This document shows, piece after piece, positions 25,830-34,742 of a stretch of 53,933 nt of DNA (position 1 is its first letter; each line of letters starts with the position of its first letter). Location of the stretch: positions 1 to 53,933 of the forward strand of contig NZ_PPPT01000195.1 in the NCBI RefSeq assembly GCF_006483445.1, given 5' to 3'. The notes under the pieces were generated by a model. It saw nothing but the letters and a program-made list of their open reading frames with translations. It was not told the origin of the DNA and did not search any database. The position numbers and the translations under genes were made by a program. Source of the stretch: Bradyrhizobium guangdongense (GTDB lineage: Bacteria; Pseudomonadota; Alphaproteobacteria; Rhizobiales; Xanthobacteraceae).

Positions 25830-27515
25830 TCAGCCCGCCGGCGTCATGACGATGCCCTTGTCCTTGGGCCAGCGGATGCGCCAGGCGAACTTGATCTCCT
25901 TGACCTCGCCGGGTTTGGCGTCGAACGCCCATTCCAGCACGCCGCGCTTGTCGCGCAGATTGGTCGATGTGGGCGGCGTGGTCGAGGACTGCATCTCGAC
26001 CGCGATGTCCTCGTTCTCGCTGACCGGAAGCTGATCCTCGATCGCGATGCGGATCGGGAAATCGTGGCCGTTGCGCACGACGGTGCGGAACGAGCGCGCG
26101 TCGGTCTTGGATGACGAGATCACGCCGGTGGTACCTTCATTCTGCCGGATCACCGAGCGCTCGATCTTGATCTTGTCGTCGGCACCGAAGCCGAGCCGGA
26201 TGGCATCGTTGCGCGCGGCGGCCGAGAATTTGCTGCGGCCGACGAAGGTACCGTCGCGGAAGATCGCGACCTTGCCCGGCAGGAGATTGGTGTCTTCGGC
26301 GAGCTTGAACGACGCTTCGAGATAGGCAGTCGGGTCCACGACCGGCGCGGCGCGGATGGCGATGTCAGGCGTGACAGTCATGGAAGAGATCAAGAGGCTC
26401 TTGGCGCCTTCATTGGCGCCCAGGCTAACGCGTCCGGATATCTGATACACGGCCTGGAAATCGCCGATCTCGGCATTGGCCTGCTGTTCGTCCGCGCGCT
26501 CGCGCTGCTCAGGCTCCGCCGCCTTGGCCATCGCCGGCGACTGCGCCTGCCGCGTCATCGGCGGCGGCGCCGCGGCGGGCATCGCCGAATCCGACATCGT
26601 GCCCAATGCCAGCGGCTTTGGGATTTGCGGATATCTGACGACCAGCGAGTTCAGCTCCGGCGCGCTGCCGCCGCGGTTGACGCGGACGGTGGAGACACCG
26701 AGGCTGACATTCGACCAATCCTCGCCGGTTGCCTGCGTGATCTCGGCGCGGCGCACCAGTTCAAGCTGCGGCTTGCGGTCCTTCGTTCCGGTGTCGAGAC
26801 GCGCGTCGTAGAGCGGCAGCCAGCGCGCGTTGCGCACATTGTAGGTCACCCGCAACGTCGCCTTGGCGGCGGCGGCTGAGGCAACGTCGATCCGCACCTC
26901 CAGCTTGCTCGGCGGTTTTGCGGAACGCTCGGCCTCCAACTGGCCGATCTGGCGGTCGAGATCGCGCTGCTTGCGCGTGGCCTCGCGGATCGCGGTGTCG
27001 GCGGTCGCGATCTCCTCGGCGACCGCCGCAAAGGCCGCGCGCCATTCGGACATCGGCCGCGCCTCGCCCTTCTCGCCGATGCCGGCGGGCGAGGCCTCGG
27101 CAAAGCGCTCGGCGAATTTGCGCCGCGCATTGGCCGCATCGATCGTGCCTTGCAGGTTGCCGCGCTCGTCCTTCAGGGCCTCAATGCGCTTGTCGAGCTC
27201 GGGAAGATTGACCGGCGGTGCCGCGCGCGGCGGGCGGGCGTCGATCGAGCCGATGGTGAGCTTTGCCGTCGCATCGCCTTCGACCCGCAGCGACGAGGGA
27301 TCGAGCGTCAGCGGAAAGTCCTTGGCGACCAAGGTTGAATCGCCGGACGGCAGGTCCAGCGTGATGATGCGGGTGATGCTCGCGCCATCGGGATAGACGG
27401 TGACGGCGTCGATGGCCGAACTGGCGTCCACGTCCGCGGCCCAGCACGGCGCAGCGACCGCCGCCGTAACCAGGACCAGGCTCGTCGTTGCCAGATATTT
27501 TGCAATCGTTCGCAT
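25830..27515 (-). CDS. MuiA-family protein (DUF4139), exported
   Basis: 561 residues with a signal peptide (1-27, cleavage after CWA). An N-terminal strand-rich domain beginning with IDAVTVYPDGASITR is followed by a charged helical stretch with coiled-coil character (about 115-225) and a C-terminal DUF4139 domain beginning with LRVTYNVRNARWLPLYDARLD (21-residue stretch split: key residues WLPLYDARL). The family is named after mucoidy inhibitor A; its molecular action is unknown. A Pro/Ala/Gln-rich insertion interrupts the second domain near 345-385. The ATG at 27515 is preferred to upstream starts because GGAGGG precedes it and it begins the signal peptide. Confidence 0.85.
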   Translation of the reverse strand: MRTIAKYLATTSLVLVTAAVAAPCWAADVDASSAIDAVTVYPDGASITRIITLDLPSGDSTLVAKDFPLTLDPSSLRVEGDATAKLTIGSIDARPPRAAPPVNLPELDKRIEALKDERGNLQGTIDAANARRKFAERFAEASPAGIGEKGEARPMSEWRAAFAAVAEEIATADTAIREATRKQRDLDRQIGQLEAERSAKPPSKLEVRIDVASAAAAKATLRVTYNVRNARWLPLYDARLDTGTKDRKPQLELVRRAEITQATGEDWSNVSLGVSTVRVNRGGSAPELNSLVVRYPQIPKPLALGTMSDSAMPAAAPPPMTRQAQSPAMAKAAEPEQRERADEQQANAEIGDFQAVYQISGRVSLGANEGAKSLLISSMTVTPDIAIRAAPVVDPTAYLEASFKLAEDTNLLPGKVAIFRDGTFVGRSKFSAAARNDAIRLGFGADDKIKIERSVIRQNEGTTGVISSSKTDARSFRTVVRNGHDFPIRIAIEDQLPVSENEDIAVEMQSSTTPPTSTNLRDKRGVLEWAFDAKPGEVKEIKFAWRIRWPKDKGIVMTPAG

Positions 27516-27707
27516 AAAATTCCCTCCTGCCAGCCTCGCCGCGCCGCCAGCCGGGCGCGCGAGAAAATGCCTCGCCATCGGAATGAGACGCGGCAGGAAA
27601 GGAACTGGTTCGATTGAGGTTTCCGCGGGGCGCGCGGACGGCGATAGCGTGGCGGCGGCTCGCGTCATCCGGCCGCACGCGCCGGATGGCTGATTTTCAG
27701 CCCCGGT

Positions 27708-28358
27708 TCAGGTTTGCCCGTAGAGACGGCGGAGCAGGTCCGTCACGTTCTTGGCACTGGCCTTCTTGAGAATGCTGGCGCGGTATCCCTCGACCGTTCG
27801 CGCGCTCAGCCGCATCAGCCGGGCGATCTCCTTGTTGGTGAGGCCCGCCGCGAGATGCTCCAGCACCTCGGCCTCGCGCGCCGTCAACGGCTCGCAGCCA
27901 GCAAGCCACCGCTGCTGGCCGGCTTCCGGCTGGCCGAACTCGTCGATCGCGGCGTCGATGCGGTCGACGATCTCATGGCTTTGGAACGGCTTCTCGATGA
28001 AGTCGAACGCGCCGCTCTTGATGGCGTCGACCGCCATTGCAATGCTGCCATTGGCCGACGTCACCAGGATCGGTGCCATGCAGTTCTCCTCGCGGAGACG
28101 CCGCAGCGTATCGAAATGGCCGGGCTCCTGCATTTCCAGGAGCACGCAAGCGGGCATACGAACCTTGGCCTCGGACAGCAGCGACGCGCCGTCGGCAAAG
28201 CAGATCACGTCATAGGCCTTCCGCTGCAGTGCTGCGGAGAGTTCTTCGCGGGAGGAGGCGTCGGTATCAATGACAAATACCTCGCCCTTGGAAATCGTGT
28301 TTCCTGGCATCATATCCGGCTCAACAATGTTTTGGTCAAAAGCGTCCGAGACGGCCAT
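27708..28358 (-). CDS. FixJ/NarL-type response regulator with Glu at the phosphorylation site
   Basis: About 216 residues: a receiver domain (roughly 26-140) and a LuxR-type DNA-binding domain (about 160-216, LTAREAEVLEHLAAGLTNKE then TVEGYRASI). The receiver differs from FixJ: the phospho-acceptor Asp is Glu75 (CVLLEMQEPG), and the acidic pair near the N-terminus reads DTD instead of DD. Thr100 and Lys123 are kept. Such a protein may act without phosphorylation or mimic the active state. Starts at 28358 (ATG), 28313 and 28310 are all possible; a TTG at 28373 is less likely. It is divergent from an AraC gene. Confidence 0.85.
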   Translation of the reverse strand: MAVSDAFDQNIVEPDMMPGNTISKGEVFVIDTDASSREELSAALQRKAYDVICFADGASLLSEAKVRMPACVLLEMQEPGHFDTLRRLREENCMAPILVTSANGSIAMAVDAIKSGAFDFIEKPFQSHEIVDRIDAAIDEFGQPEAGQQRWLAGCEPLTAREAEVLEHLAAGLTNKEIARLMRLSARTVEGYRASILKKASAKNVTDLLRRLYGQT

Positions 28359-28463
28359 CCGGGAATAAAACAACCCCGTCCCGGCGTACCGTCGTCAGCG
28401 CGGCATCAGTGCCAGCGCTTCGGTTTTGCTTATGTATGTTCCATCCGGTTCCGGGATTTGACG

Positions 28464-28495
28464 AATTGGGACATAAACTTTACAATTCGGGACAT
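28464..28495. promoter_or_regulatory. Direct repeat upstream of the AraC gene, candidate operator
   Basis: AATTGGGACAT at 28464-28474 and AATTCGGGACAT at 28484-28495 are near-identical copies whose GGGACAT cores are 21 bases apart, two helical turns. This is the usual arrangement for AraC-family operators. The second copy ends eight bases before the AraC start codon, so binding there would be expected to repress that gene and could also affect the divergent regulator gene. Confidence 0.5.
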
Positions 28496-28503
28496 CTGCG
28501 GGA

Positions 28504-29565
28504 ATGGCTGGTATGACCGATCTCATTCGCAGCGCAGCTCTGACCCATTATCCGGAAATTGCCCGGTCGGTCGGACTCGACCCCAACCAGATCATGCGCA
28601 AGGTTCGGCTTCCACTGGCCTGTTTCGAACGGCCGGAGGTCCGCATCGCAGTGACCGGCTTCCGGCGTCTGCTCGAAACGTCGGCAACATCTTCAGGTGC
28701 TCAAGATTTCGGCTTGCGAATGGCCGAGCACGGCGGCCTCACCAATCTCGGCCCCGTGGCGCTCGTGGTCCGCGAGCAGGCCACCATTGGCGGCGCGATC
28801 GAAGCACTGGCGCGCTACATCCACATCCATCACGAGGGCATGCGGCTCGACATCAGTCGCAGCGGACACAATATCGTCATCGCGCTCGCGCTGCGCGGCC
28901 GTCATCCCAGCGCATCCAACCAGTCCATCGATCTCGGGCTCGGAACCGTCCACCGCGTCATCCAATCGCTGATCGGCGACAAATGGCGGCCGCTCGAGGT
29001 GCACTTCCGCTATCCTCCGCCGCGCGATCAGAGCCGCCATCGTAAATTCTTCGGCTGTCCGCTCGCATTCAACGCCGAGATGGATGCGGTGGTGATTTCG
29101 GCCGAGGACATGAAGCGCAGGATTCCGAGCGCGCACCCGTTGATGGCGAGCTATCTGCGCAAGCGCGTCGAGGCCATCGACACGCGGCCGGGCGGCTGGG
29201 ACGAAAAGGTGGACGAGGTCGTGCGCGCGCTGCTCGCCACCGGCAATTGCACGGTCGAGCGCGTCGCGGAGCATTTTGCGTGCAACCGCCGCACCATCCA
29301 CCGTCACCTCGCCGACTGCGGCACCAGCTTCTCGGCCATCCTCGATACCCAACGCGCCGAGCTCGTCACCAAGCTGGTCGAGGATCCCGGCCGGTCGCTG
29401 TCGGCGATCGCCCAGCAACTCGGCTTCTCCGCGCAAAGCGCCATGGCCCGCTGGTTCCGCAGCCGCTTCGGCTGCTCGATCACCGACTGGCGCAAGGGCG
29501 TGCGACCGGCACGGCCGCGCGTGGATGGCAAAGCCGATGTCGGCGTGCAGGCCGCAAGGATCTAG
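28504..29565 (+). CDS. AraC-family transcriptional regulator (OruR/ArgR-like N-terminal domain)
   Basis: 353 residues. The first 200 residues resemble the arabinose-binding-like sensor domain of the OruR/VirF subgroup (FGLRMAEHGGLTNLGPVAL stretch, FGCPLAFNAEMDAVVI). The C-terminal hundred residues hold two helix-turn-helix units of the AraC type, VERVAEHFACNRRTIHRHL and LSAIAQQLGFSAQSAMARWF. It should bind DNA at direct repeats such as those found just upstream. The ATG at 28504 is used; 28513 is an alternative. Its stop codon shares the palindrome CTAG with the stop of the convergent chemoreceptor gene. Confidence 0.9.
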   Translation: MAGMTDLIRSAALTHYPEIARSVGLDPNQIMRKVRLPLACFERPEVRIAVTGFRRLLETSATSSGAQDFGLRMAEHGGLTNLGPVALVVREQATIGGAIEALARYIHIHHEGMRLDISRSGHNIVIALALRGRHPSASNQSIDLGLGTVHRVIQSLIGDKWRPLEVHFRYPPPRDQSRHRKFFGCPLAFNAEMDAVVISAEDMKRRIPSAHPLMASYLRKRVEAIDTRPGGWDEKVDEVVRALLATGNCTVERVAEHFACNRRTIHRHLADCGTSFSAILDTQRAELVTKLVEDPGRSLSAIAQQLGFSAQSAMARWFRSRFGCSITDWRKGVRPARPRVDGKADVGVQAARI

Positions 29566-31535
29566 GCCGCGCGCACCGTATCGAGGAAGCGGCCGACCTC
29601 GAGCTTGAGGCGGTTGCTGTCATCGGACAGCGAATGCGCGGCGGAGAGCACCTGCGAGGATGCCGAGCCTGTTTCGGTCGCGCCCTGGCGCACATTGGTG
29701 ATGTTGGCGCTGACCTGCGTGGTGCCGGCGGCGGCGTTCTGGACGTTGCGCGAGATCTCGCCGGTGGCGGCGCCCTGCTCTTCCACGGCGGCGGCAATCG
29801 CCGAGGAGATCTCCGACAGCCGCTCGATCGTGCCGCTGATGGTCCTGATCGCGCCGACCGATTCATGCGTCGCCGACTGGATGCTCGAGATCTGCTGGCC
29901 GATGTCGCCGGTCGCCTTCGCCGTCTGCTCGGCCAGCGCCTTGACCTCGGAGGCGACCACGGCAAAGCCGCGGCCGGCCTCGCCCGCGCGCGCCGCCTCG
30001 ATGGTGGCGTTGAGCGCCAAGAGATTGGTCTGGCCTGCGATGGTGTTGATCAGCTCGACCACGTCGCCGATCCGCGCCGCCGCCTTTGAGAGCTCGCCGA
30101 CGCGGTCATTGGTTTGCCGCGCCTGATCGACGGCCTCGCTGGCGATGCGTGCCGATTCCTGCACCTGGCGGCTGATCTCGTTGACGGACGCGCTCAATTC
30201 CTCCGCGGCCGAGGCAACCGACTGCACGTTGGTCGCCGCTTCTTCCGACGCCGCCTCGACCATGGTGGCGAGCTCCTTCGAACGGCCGGCTGTGGACGTC
30301 AGCGACGTCGCGGACGCCTCGAGTTCTGTCGCCGCCGACGACACCGTATCCACGATCTGGCCGATCGCGCCCTCGAAATTATCAGCCATCCTGATCATGT
30401 CGGCGCGGCGACGCTCGGCGGCGAGCTGATCCTGCCTGATCTTCTCCTCGGCCTCGTCGCGCGCTTTCTGCTCGGCGTTGACCTTGAAGGTCTCGACCGC
30501 CTGCGCGATCTCGCCAATCTCGTCGGGACGCCCGAGGCCGGGCAGCACGATCGCAAAGTTGCCGTTGGCGAGCTCGATCATCGCCGCGCGCATCGCAGCG
30601 AGGGGCTTCGAGACGGAACGGCCGATGAAGAAGCCGAGGCCCAGCACGCCAAAAGCGATCAGGGCGATCGCGACCGCAATCCAGAACTGGATGCTGTCGC
30701 GCTCGACATTGTTGAGCCGGTCAGCCTCGGACCGGATGGCATCGACCGATTTCGAAACCTGCTCGATGACGGGTTCGACCGCCGAGAACGCCTCCGACAT
30801 CGACTTGAGCGACGCCGCGAGCTTGAGCGCAGTCTCCATCCACGCGCCGAAGTCGCGCTGATAATCGGCGAGTTTCTGGCGCAGCTCGGCCTTGGCATCG
30901 TCACCGCCCGGCGCCGTATCGACACCAGCCTGGAATTCGGATGCACGCTTCTTCATGTCGTCGCCATATTTGGCGTCGCGCCGCAGCATGAAATCCTTCT
31001 CGTGACGACGCATCATCAGCATGGTCACCTTGAGCTGCGCGTCGCGGAGCTGGTCGACCTTGGTCTCGATGTCGTGGACGGAGGCGCGCAGGCGCCCTTC
31101 GAGGCCGGACTTTTCGTCGAGCCCGAGTTTCTGCCGCTGCTCGACGACCGCGGAAAAATGGCTCTGATAGTCTTTCAGCGAGGCGCTCATCGCGTCGATT
31201 TTCTGCACCAGCTCGGGCTTGCCGAGTGCCGCGACCTTGCTGCGCAGCTTCTCGATGTCGGCGGACGAGTCCCGCGCAATCTCGGCCTGGCGCTGCGCCT
31301 TGGCGGGATCGCTGCGCAGCAAGAAGTCCTTTTCGGCGCGACGCCCCTCGAGCAACGCGATTGCGATCCTGTTGTTCAGCTCGAAGATCGCGCGCGCATT
31401 GTCGGCCGCGTCGCGATAGACGGCCATCGCCCGCTCGCCATAGAGATGAATGCCGCCGATCATGACGACGCCGATGACGCCGATGACGCCGATTGCGGTG
31501 ATCTTGTGCGTGAGACGAAGGGAGAGTGACCGCAT
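29562..31535 (-). CDS. Methyl-accepting chemotaxis protein with HBM-type sensor
   Basis: 657 residues: a first membrane helix (10-30), a long all-helical periplasmic region (about 35-285) with two copies of the EKDFLLR/EKDFMLR motif typical of the helical bimodular (HBM) sensor, a second helix near 290-308, HAMP, and a methyl-accepting signalling domain with the tip region GQTNLLALNATIEAARAGEA. HBM receptors bind organic acids or amines. It shares the short C-terminal ending VRAA with the chemoreceptor at 19186-20871. The gene has its own upstream region with two small palindromes around 31610-31654. Confidence 0.92.
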   Translation of the reverse strand: MRSLSLRLTHKITAIGVIGVIGVVMIGGIHLYGERAMAVYRDAADNARAIFELNNRIAIALLEGRRAEKDFLLRSDPAKAQRQAEIARDSSADIEKLRSKVAALGKPELVQKIDAMSASLKDYQSHFSAVVEQRQKLGLDEKSGLEGRLRASVHDIETKVDQLRDAQLKVTMLMMRRHEKDFMLRRDAKYGDDMKKRASEFQAGVDTAPGGDDAKAELRQKLADYQRDFGAWMETALKLAASLKSMSEAFSAVEPVIEQVSKSVDAIRSEADRLNNVERDSIQFWIAVAIALIAFGVLGLGFFIGRSVSKPLAAMRAAMIELANGNFAIVLPGLGRPDEIGEIAQAVETFKVNAEQKARDEAEEKIRQDQLAAERRRADMIRMADNFEGAIGQIVDTVSSAATELEASATSLTSTAGRSKELATMVEAASEEAATNVQSVASAAEELSASVNEISRQVQESARIASEAVDQARQTNDRVGELSKAAARIGDVVELINTIAGQTNLLALNATIEAARAGEAGRGFAVVASEVKALAEQTAKATGDIGQQISSIQSATHESVGAIRTISGTIERLSEISSAIAAAVEEQGAATGEISRNVQNAAAGTTQVSANITNVRQGATETGSASSQVLSAAHSLSDDSNRLKLEVGRFLDTVRAA

Positions 31536-31665
31536 CTGACGAAAGCCTCAGTTGTGGCTGATGCGGTCTATCAGGCGATATTGATTAAAAACTTCCGTTA
31601 ATTTGCGGGCACGTACGATTACGTGTTTTATGACACAATGCACGTCAGAGTGCACATACGCCCAA

Positions 31666-31696
31666 CAAAAAAGCACGGCGCTCGTCGCGCCGTGCT
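31666..31696 (-). terminator. Intrinsic terminator downstream of the thiolase gene
   Basis: AGCACGGCGC at 31672-31681 pairs with GCGCCGTGCT at 31687-31696 around a five-base loop. Read on the minus strand the stem is followed by TTTTTTG, so it ends the thiolase transcript 35 bases after its stop. Confidence 0.88.
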
Positions 31697-31731
31697 GCCT
31701 TACATACAAGCGTCGCGGGGACGCGAACGCG

Positions 31732-32904
31732 TTAGCTGTAGATCTCGAACAGTCCGGCGCCGCCCTGGCCGCCGCCGATGCACATCGTCACGACGCCCCA
31801 CTTCGCCTTGCGGCGACGTCCCTCCTGCAGGATGTGGCCGGTGAGACGCGCGCCGGTCATGCCGAAGGGATGACCGATCGCGATCGAGCCGCCATTGACG
31901 TTGTACTTGGCGGGATCGATGCCGAGCTTGTCGCGAGAATAAAGGCACTGGCTGGCAAAGGCCTCGTTCAGCTCCCAAAGGTCGATGTCGTCGATCTTGA
32001 GGCCATGGCGCTTGAGCAGCTTCGGCACGGCGTAGATCGGCCCGATGCCCATCTCGTCAGGCTCGCAACCAGCGGCAGCCCAGGCGACGAAGCGGCCCAT
32101 CGGATTGAGGCCGCGCTTCTCGGCGTCCTTGGCTTCCATCAGCACGACGGCCGCAGCACCGTCCGAGAGCTGGCTGGCGTTGCCGGCCGTGACGAACTTG
32201 CCCGGACCCTTCACCGGCTCGAGCTTGGCGAGACCCTCGAGCGTGGTCTCGGGGCGATTGCACTCGTCGCGGTCGACGACATAGTCGACGATCGATTCGG
32301 CCTTGGTCTGCTTGTCGACCACCTTCATCTTGGTCTTCATCGGGACGATTTCGTCCTTGAACCTGTTGGCCTGCTGGGCGGCCGCCATGCGGCGCTGCGA
32401 CTCCAGCGAATACTCGTCCTGATATTCGCGGCTGACCTTGTAGCGTTCGGCGACGATGTCGGCGGTGTCGATCATCGCCATGAAGATGGCGGGCGCGGAC
32501 TTGAGCAGCTCCGGGTCGATCGACTCCTTCGGCGTGCCGCCGCCCGGGATCGAGATGCTTTCGACGCCGCCGGCGACGATGCAGTCGGAGCCGTCGGAGC
32601 GGATCGAGTTCGCAGCCATCGCGATGGTCTGCAGGCCCGACGAGCAGAAACGGTTCACCGAGACGCCGCCGGTCGACTTCGGCAAGCCCGCGAGCAGCGC
32701 GGCCTGACGGCCGATATTCGGCGCGCCATGCGCGCAATTGCCGAGATAGCAATCCTCGACGTAGTCCGAGGCGACGCCGGCGCGATCGACCGCGTGCTTG
32801 ATGGCATGCGCGGCCAGCGACATCGGCGGGGTGATGTTGAATCCGCCACGGCCGGACTTCGCCAGACCCGTGCGCGCGTAGGAAACGATGACGGCTTCAC
32901 GCAT
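31732..32904 (-). CDS. Thiolase (acetyl-CoA acetyltransferase family)
   Basis: 390 residues, the usual length. The nucleophile Cys87 lies in NRFCSSGLQ; NEAFASQ, GHPFGMTGAR with its catalytic His, and the second active-site Cys in CIGGGQGGAG are all present. It condenses two acyl-CoA units or cleaves 3-ketoacyl-CoA; the sequence alone does not separate a biosynthetic from a degradative role. The ATG at 32904 (MREAVIVSYARTG) is chosen over an upstream in-frame start because it matches the family N-terminus. Followed by an intrinsic terminator; no fatty-acid genes are adjacent. Confidence 0.93.
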   Translation of the reverse strand: MREAVIVSYARTGLAKSGRGGFNITPPMSLAAHAIKHAVDRAGVASDYVEDCYLGNCAHGAPNIGRQAALLAGLPKSTGGVSVNRFCSSGLQTIAMAANSIRSDGSDCIVAGGVESISIPGGGTPKESIDPELLKSAPAIFMAMIDTADIVAERYKVSREYQDEYSLESQRRMAAAQQANRFKDEIVPMKTKMKVVDKQTKAESIVDYVVDRDECNRPETTLEGLAKLEPVKGPGKFVTAGNASQLSDGAAAVVLMEAKDAEKRGLNPMGRFVAWAAAGCEPDEMGIGPIYAVPKLLKRHGLKIDDIDLWELNEAFASQCLYSRDKLGIDPAKYNVNGGSIAIGHPFGMTGARLTGHILQEGRRRKAKWGVVTMCIGGGQGGAGLFEIYS

Positions 32905-32993
32905 TGCTTTCTCCCTTTTCGGACGACCTGAGTTGGCCGGTCTTGTACGGTCAGTCTTGGGACCATTGGTACACAAAGTTTGACGGCCGCGGC

Positions 32994-33029
32994 AAAGAAA
33001 AACGCCGCCTCCGGGAGGTGGAGGCGGCG
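32994..33029 (-). terminator. Intrinsic terminator downstream of serA
   Basis: CGCCGCCTCC at 33003-33012 pairs with GGAGGCGGCG at 33020-33029. On the minus strand the stem is followed by TTTTTCTTTG, suiting the end of the serC-serA transcript. It lies about 85 bases past the serA stop, after a palindromic repeat. Confidence 0.75.
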
Positions 33030-33065
33030 CTTGTTCCGCAGATCGGAATATATGGTATGATGTTC

Positions 33066-33105
33066 GTCATTCCGCGGCGGCTCGAAGAGCCGAACCCGGA
33101 ATGAC
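33066..33105. repeat. Short palindromic (REP-like) element after serA
   Basis: GTCATTCCG at 33066-33074 pairs with CGGAATGAC at 33097-33105, and GGCTC/GAGCC around a GAA loop forms the tip. The GTCATTCCG wording is typical of small dispersed palindromes in alphaproteobacteria. It starts nine bases beyond the serA stop codon in the 3' untranslated region. Confidence 0.65.
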
Positions 33106-33113
33106 TGCGTTAC

Positions 33114-34703
33114 TCAGAACGTCAGCGCCTTGACCTGCTTGACCTGCGGCAGCGCCTGTACCTTGGCGAGCACGTCAGCCGGCACCGCGCCGTCGACCTC
33201 GACGAGTGCGATGGCGTCGCCGCCCTGTGAGACGCGGCCGAGATGGAAGGTCGCGATGTTGATCTTGGCATCGCCCAGGAGCCCAGCGAACTTGCCGATG
33301 AAGCCCGGCTTGTCCTCGTTGGTGACGTAGATCATCGTCTTGCCGAACTCGGCGTCGACGCGAATGCCTTTGATGTCGACCAGGCGCGGCTTGCCGTCGT
33401 GATAGACGGTGCCGGAGACCGAGCGCTCCTGGCGCTCCGTCGACACGGTCACCGTAATCAGGCTCTCATAGTCGCTCTGCGCGGCGCGGGTCACCTCGTC
33501 AACCACCATGCCGCGCTCCTTGGCGACGACAGGTGCGGACACCACGTTGACCTCGCCCAGCATCGGCCGCAGCAGGCCCGACAGCACCGCCGAGGTCAGC
33601 GCCTTGATCTTCATCGCGGCAACATGGCCCTCATAGGTGATGGTGACCTTGAGGATGCCGGTCTCGGTGAGCTGTCCGGCGAACGAGCCGAGCTTCTCGG
33701 CGAGCGCGATGAACGGCTTCAGCTTCGGCGCTTCTTCCGCCGTGATCGAGGGGAAGTTGATGGCATTGGAGATCGCACCGGTGAGCAGATAGTCCGACAT
33801 CTGCTCGGCGACCTGCAGCGCCACGTTCTCCTGCGCTTCCGTCGTGGAGGCGCCGAGATGCGGGGTGCAGATCACGTTGGGATGACCGAACAGCACGTTC
33901 GAGTTCGCCGGCTCCTCGACGAACACGTCGAAGGCGGCGCCCGCGATGTGCTTGGAGTTCAGCGCATCGACCACTGCCTGCTCGTCGACCAGGCCGCCGC
34001 GGGCGCAGTTGATCAGGCGGACGCCCTTCTTCATCTTGGCGATCGCTGATGCGTCGACGATGTTCTTGGTCTTCTCGGTCAGCGGGGTGTGCAGCGTGAT
34101 GAAATCGGCGCGGCGCAGCAGGTCGTCGAGTTCGACCTTCTCGACGCCGATGTCCTTGGCGCGCTCGGGCGACAGGAAGGGATCGTAGGCGATCACCTTC
34201 ATGCGCAGGCCGAGGCCACGATCGGCGACGATCGAGCCGATATTGCCGCAGCCGACGACCCCGAGCACCTTGCCGGTGATCTCGACACCCATGAAGCGGT
34301 TCTTCTCCCACTTGCCGGCCTGCGTCGAGGCGTCGGCCTGCGGGATCTCGCGGGCGAGTGCCAGCATCAGGGTGATGGCATGCTCGGCGGTCGTGATCGA
34401 ATTGCCGAACGGCGTGTTCATCACGATGATGCCCTTGGCGGTCGCCGCCGGGATCTCGACATTGTCGACGCCGATGCCGGCGCGGCCGATCACCTTCAGG
34501 TTGGTCGCCTTCTCGATGATCTTAGCGGTCGCCTTGGTCGCGGAGCGGATCGCGAGGCCGTCATAATTGCCGATGATCTCGGCGAGCTTGTCCTTGTCCT
34601 TGCCGAGGTTCGGCTGGAAGTCGACCTCGACGCCGCGATCCTTGAAGATCTGCACGGCAGCAGGAGAGAGCGCGTCGGAAATGAGAACTTTGGGTTTGGT
34701 CAT
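33114..34703 (-). CDS. serA: D-3-phosphoglycerate dehydrogenase
   Basis: 529 residues, the long form of the enzyme with an intervening domain and a C-terminal ACT domain. It oxidises 3-phosphoglycerate with NAD, the first step of serine synthesis. The nucleotide-binding GCGNIG, Arg in CARGGLVDE, and catalytic His in CTPHLGAST are present. The ACT domain (about 455-529, with KINIATFHLGR) is the usual site of serine feedback inhibition. The ATG at 34703 begins MTKPKVLIS; an upstream in-frame start is rejected. It lies 128 bases after serC with a palindromic repeat between. Confidence 0.97.
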   Translation of the reverse strand: MTKPKVLISDALSPAAVQIFKDRGVEVDFQPNLGKDKDKLAEIIGNYDGLAIRSATKATAKIIEKATNLKVIGRAGIGVDNVEIPAATAKGIIVMNTPFGNSITTAEHAITLMLALAREIPQADASTQAGKWEKNRFMGVEITGKVLGVVGCGNIGSIVADRGLGLRMKVIAYDPFLSPERAKDIGVEKVELDDLLRRADFITLHTPLTEKTKNIVDASAIAKMKKGVRLINCARGGLVDEQAVVDALNSKHIAGAAFDVFVEEPANSNVLFGHPNVICTPHLGASTTEAQENVALQVAEQMSDYLLTGAISNAINFPSITAEEAPKLKPFIALAEKLGSFAGQLTETGILKVTITYEGHVAAMKIKALTSAVLSGLLRPMLGEVNVVSAPVVAKERGMVVDEVTRAAQSDYESLITVTVSTERQERSVSGTVYHDGKPRLVDIKGIRVDAEFGKTMIYVTNEDKPGFIGKFAGLLGDAKINIATFHLGRVSQGGDAIALVEVDGAVPADVLAKVQALPQVKQVKALTF

Positions 34704-34742
34704 GGATGTAATCCGTGGTGCGAGCTGCATTTACGGAGCGTC

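Noticed and set aside
27714..29045. A 443-codon open frame on the plus strand
   Set aside because: It crosses the response regulator on the other strand and the AraC gene in another frame; the composition is that of a shadow.
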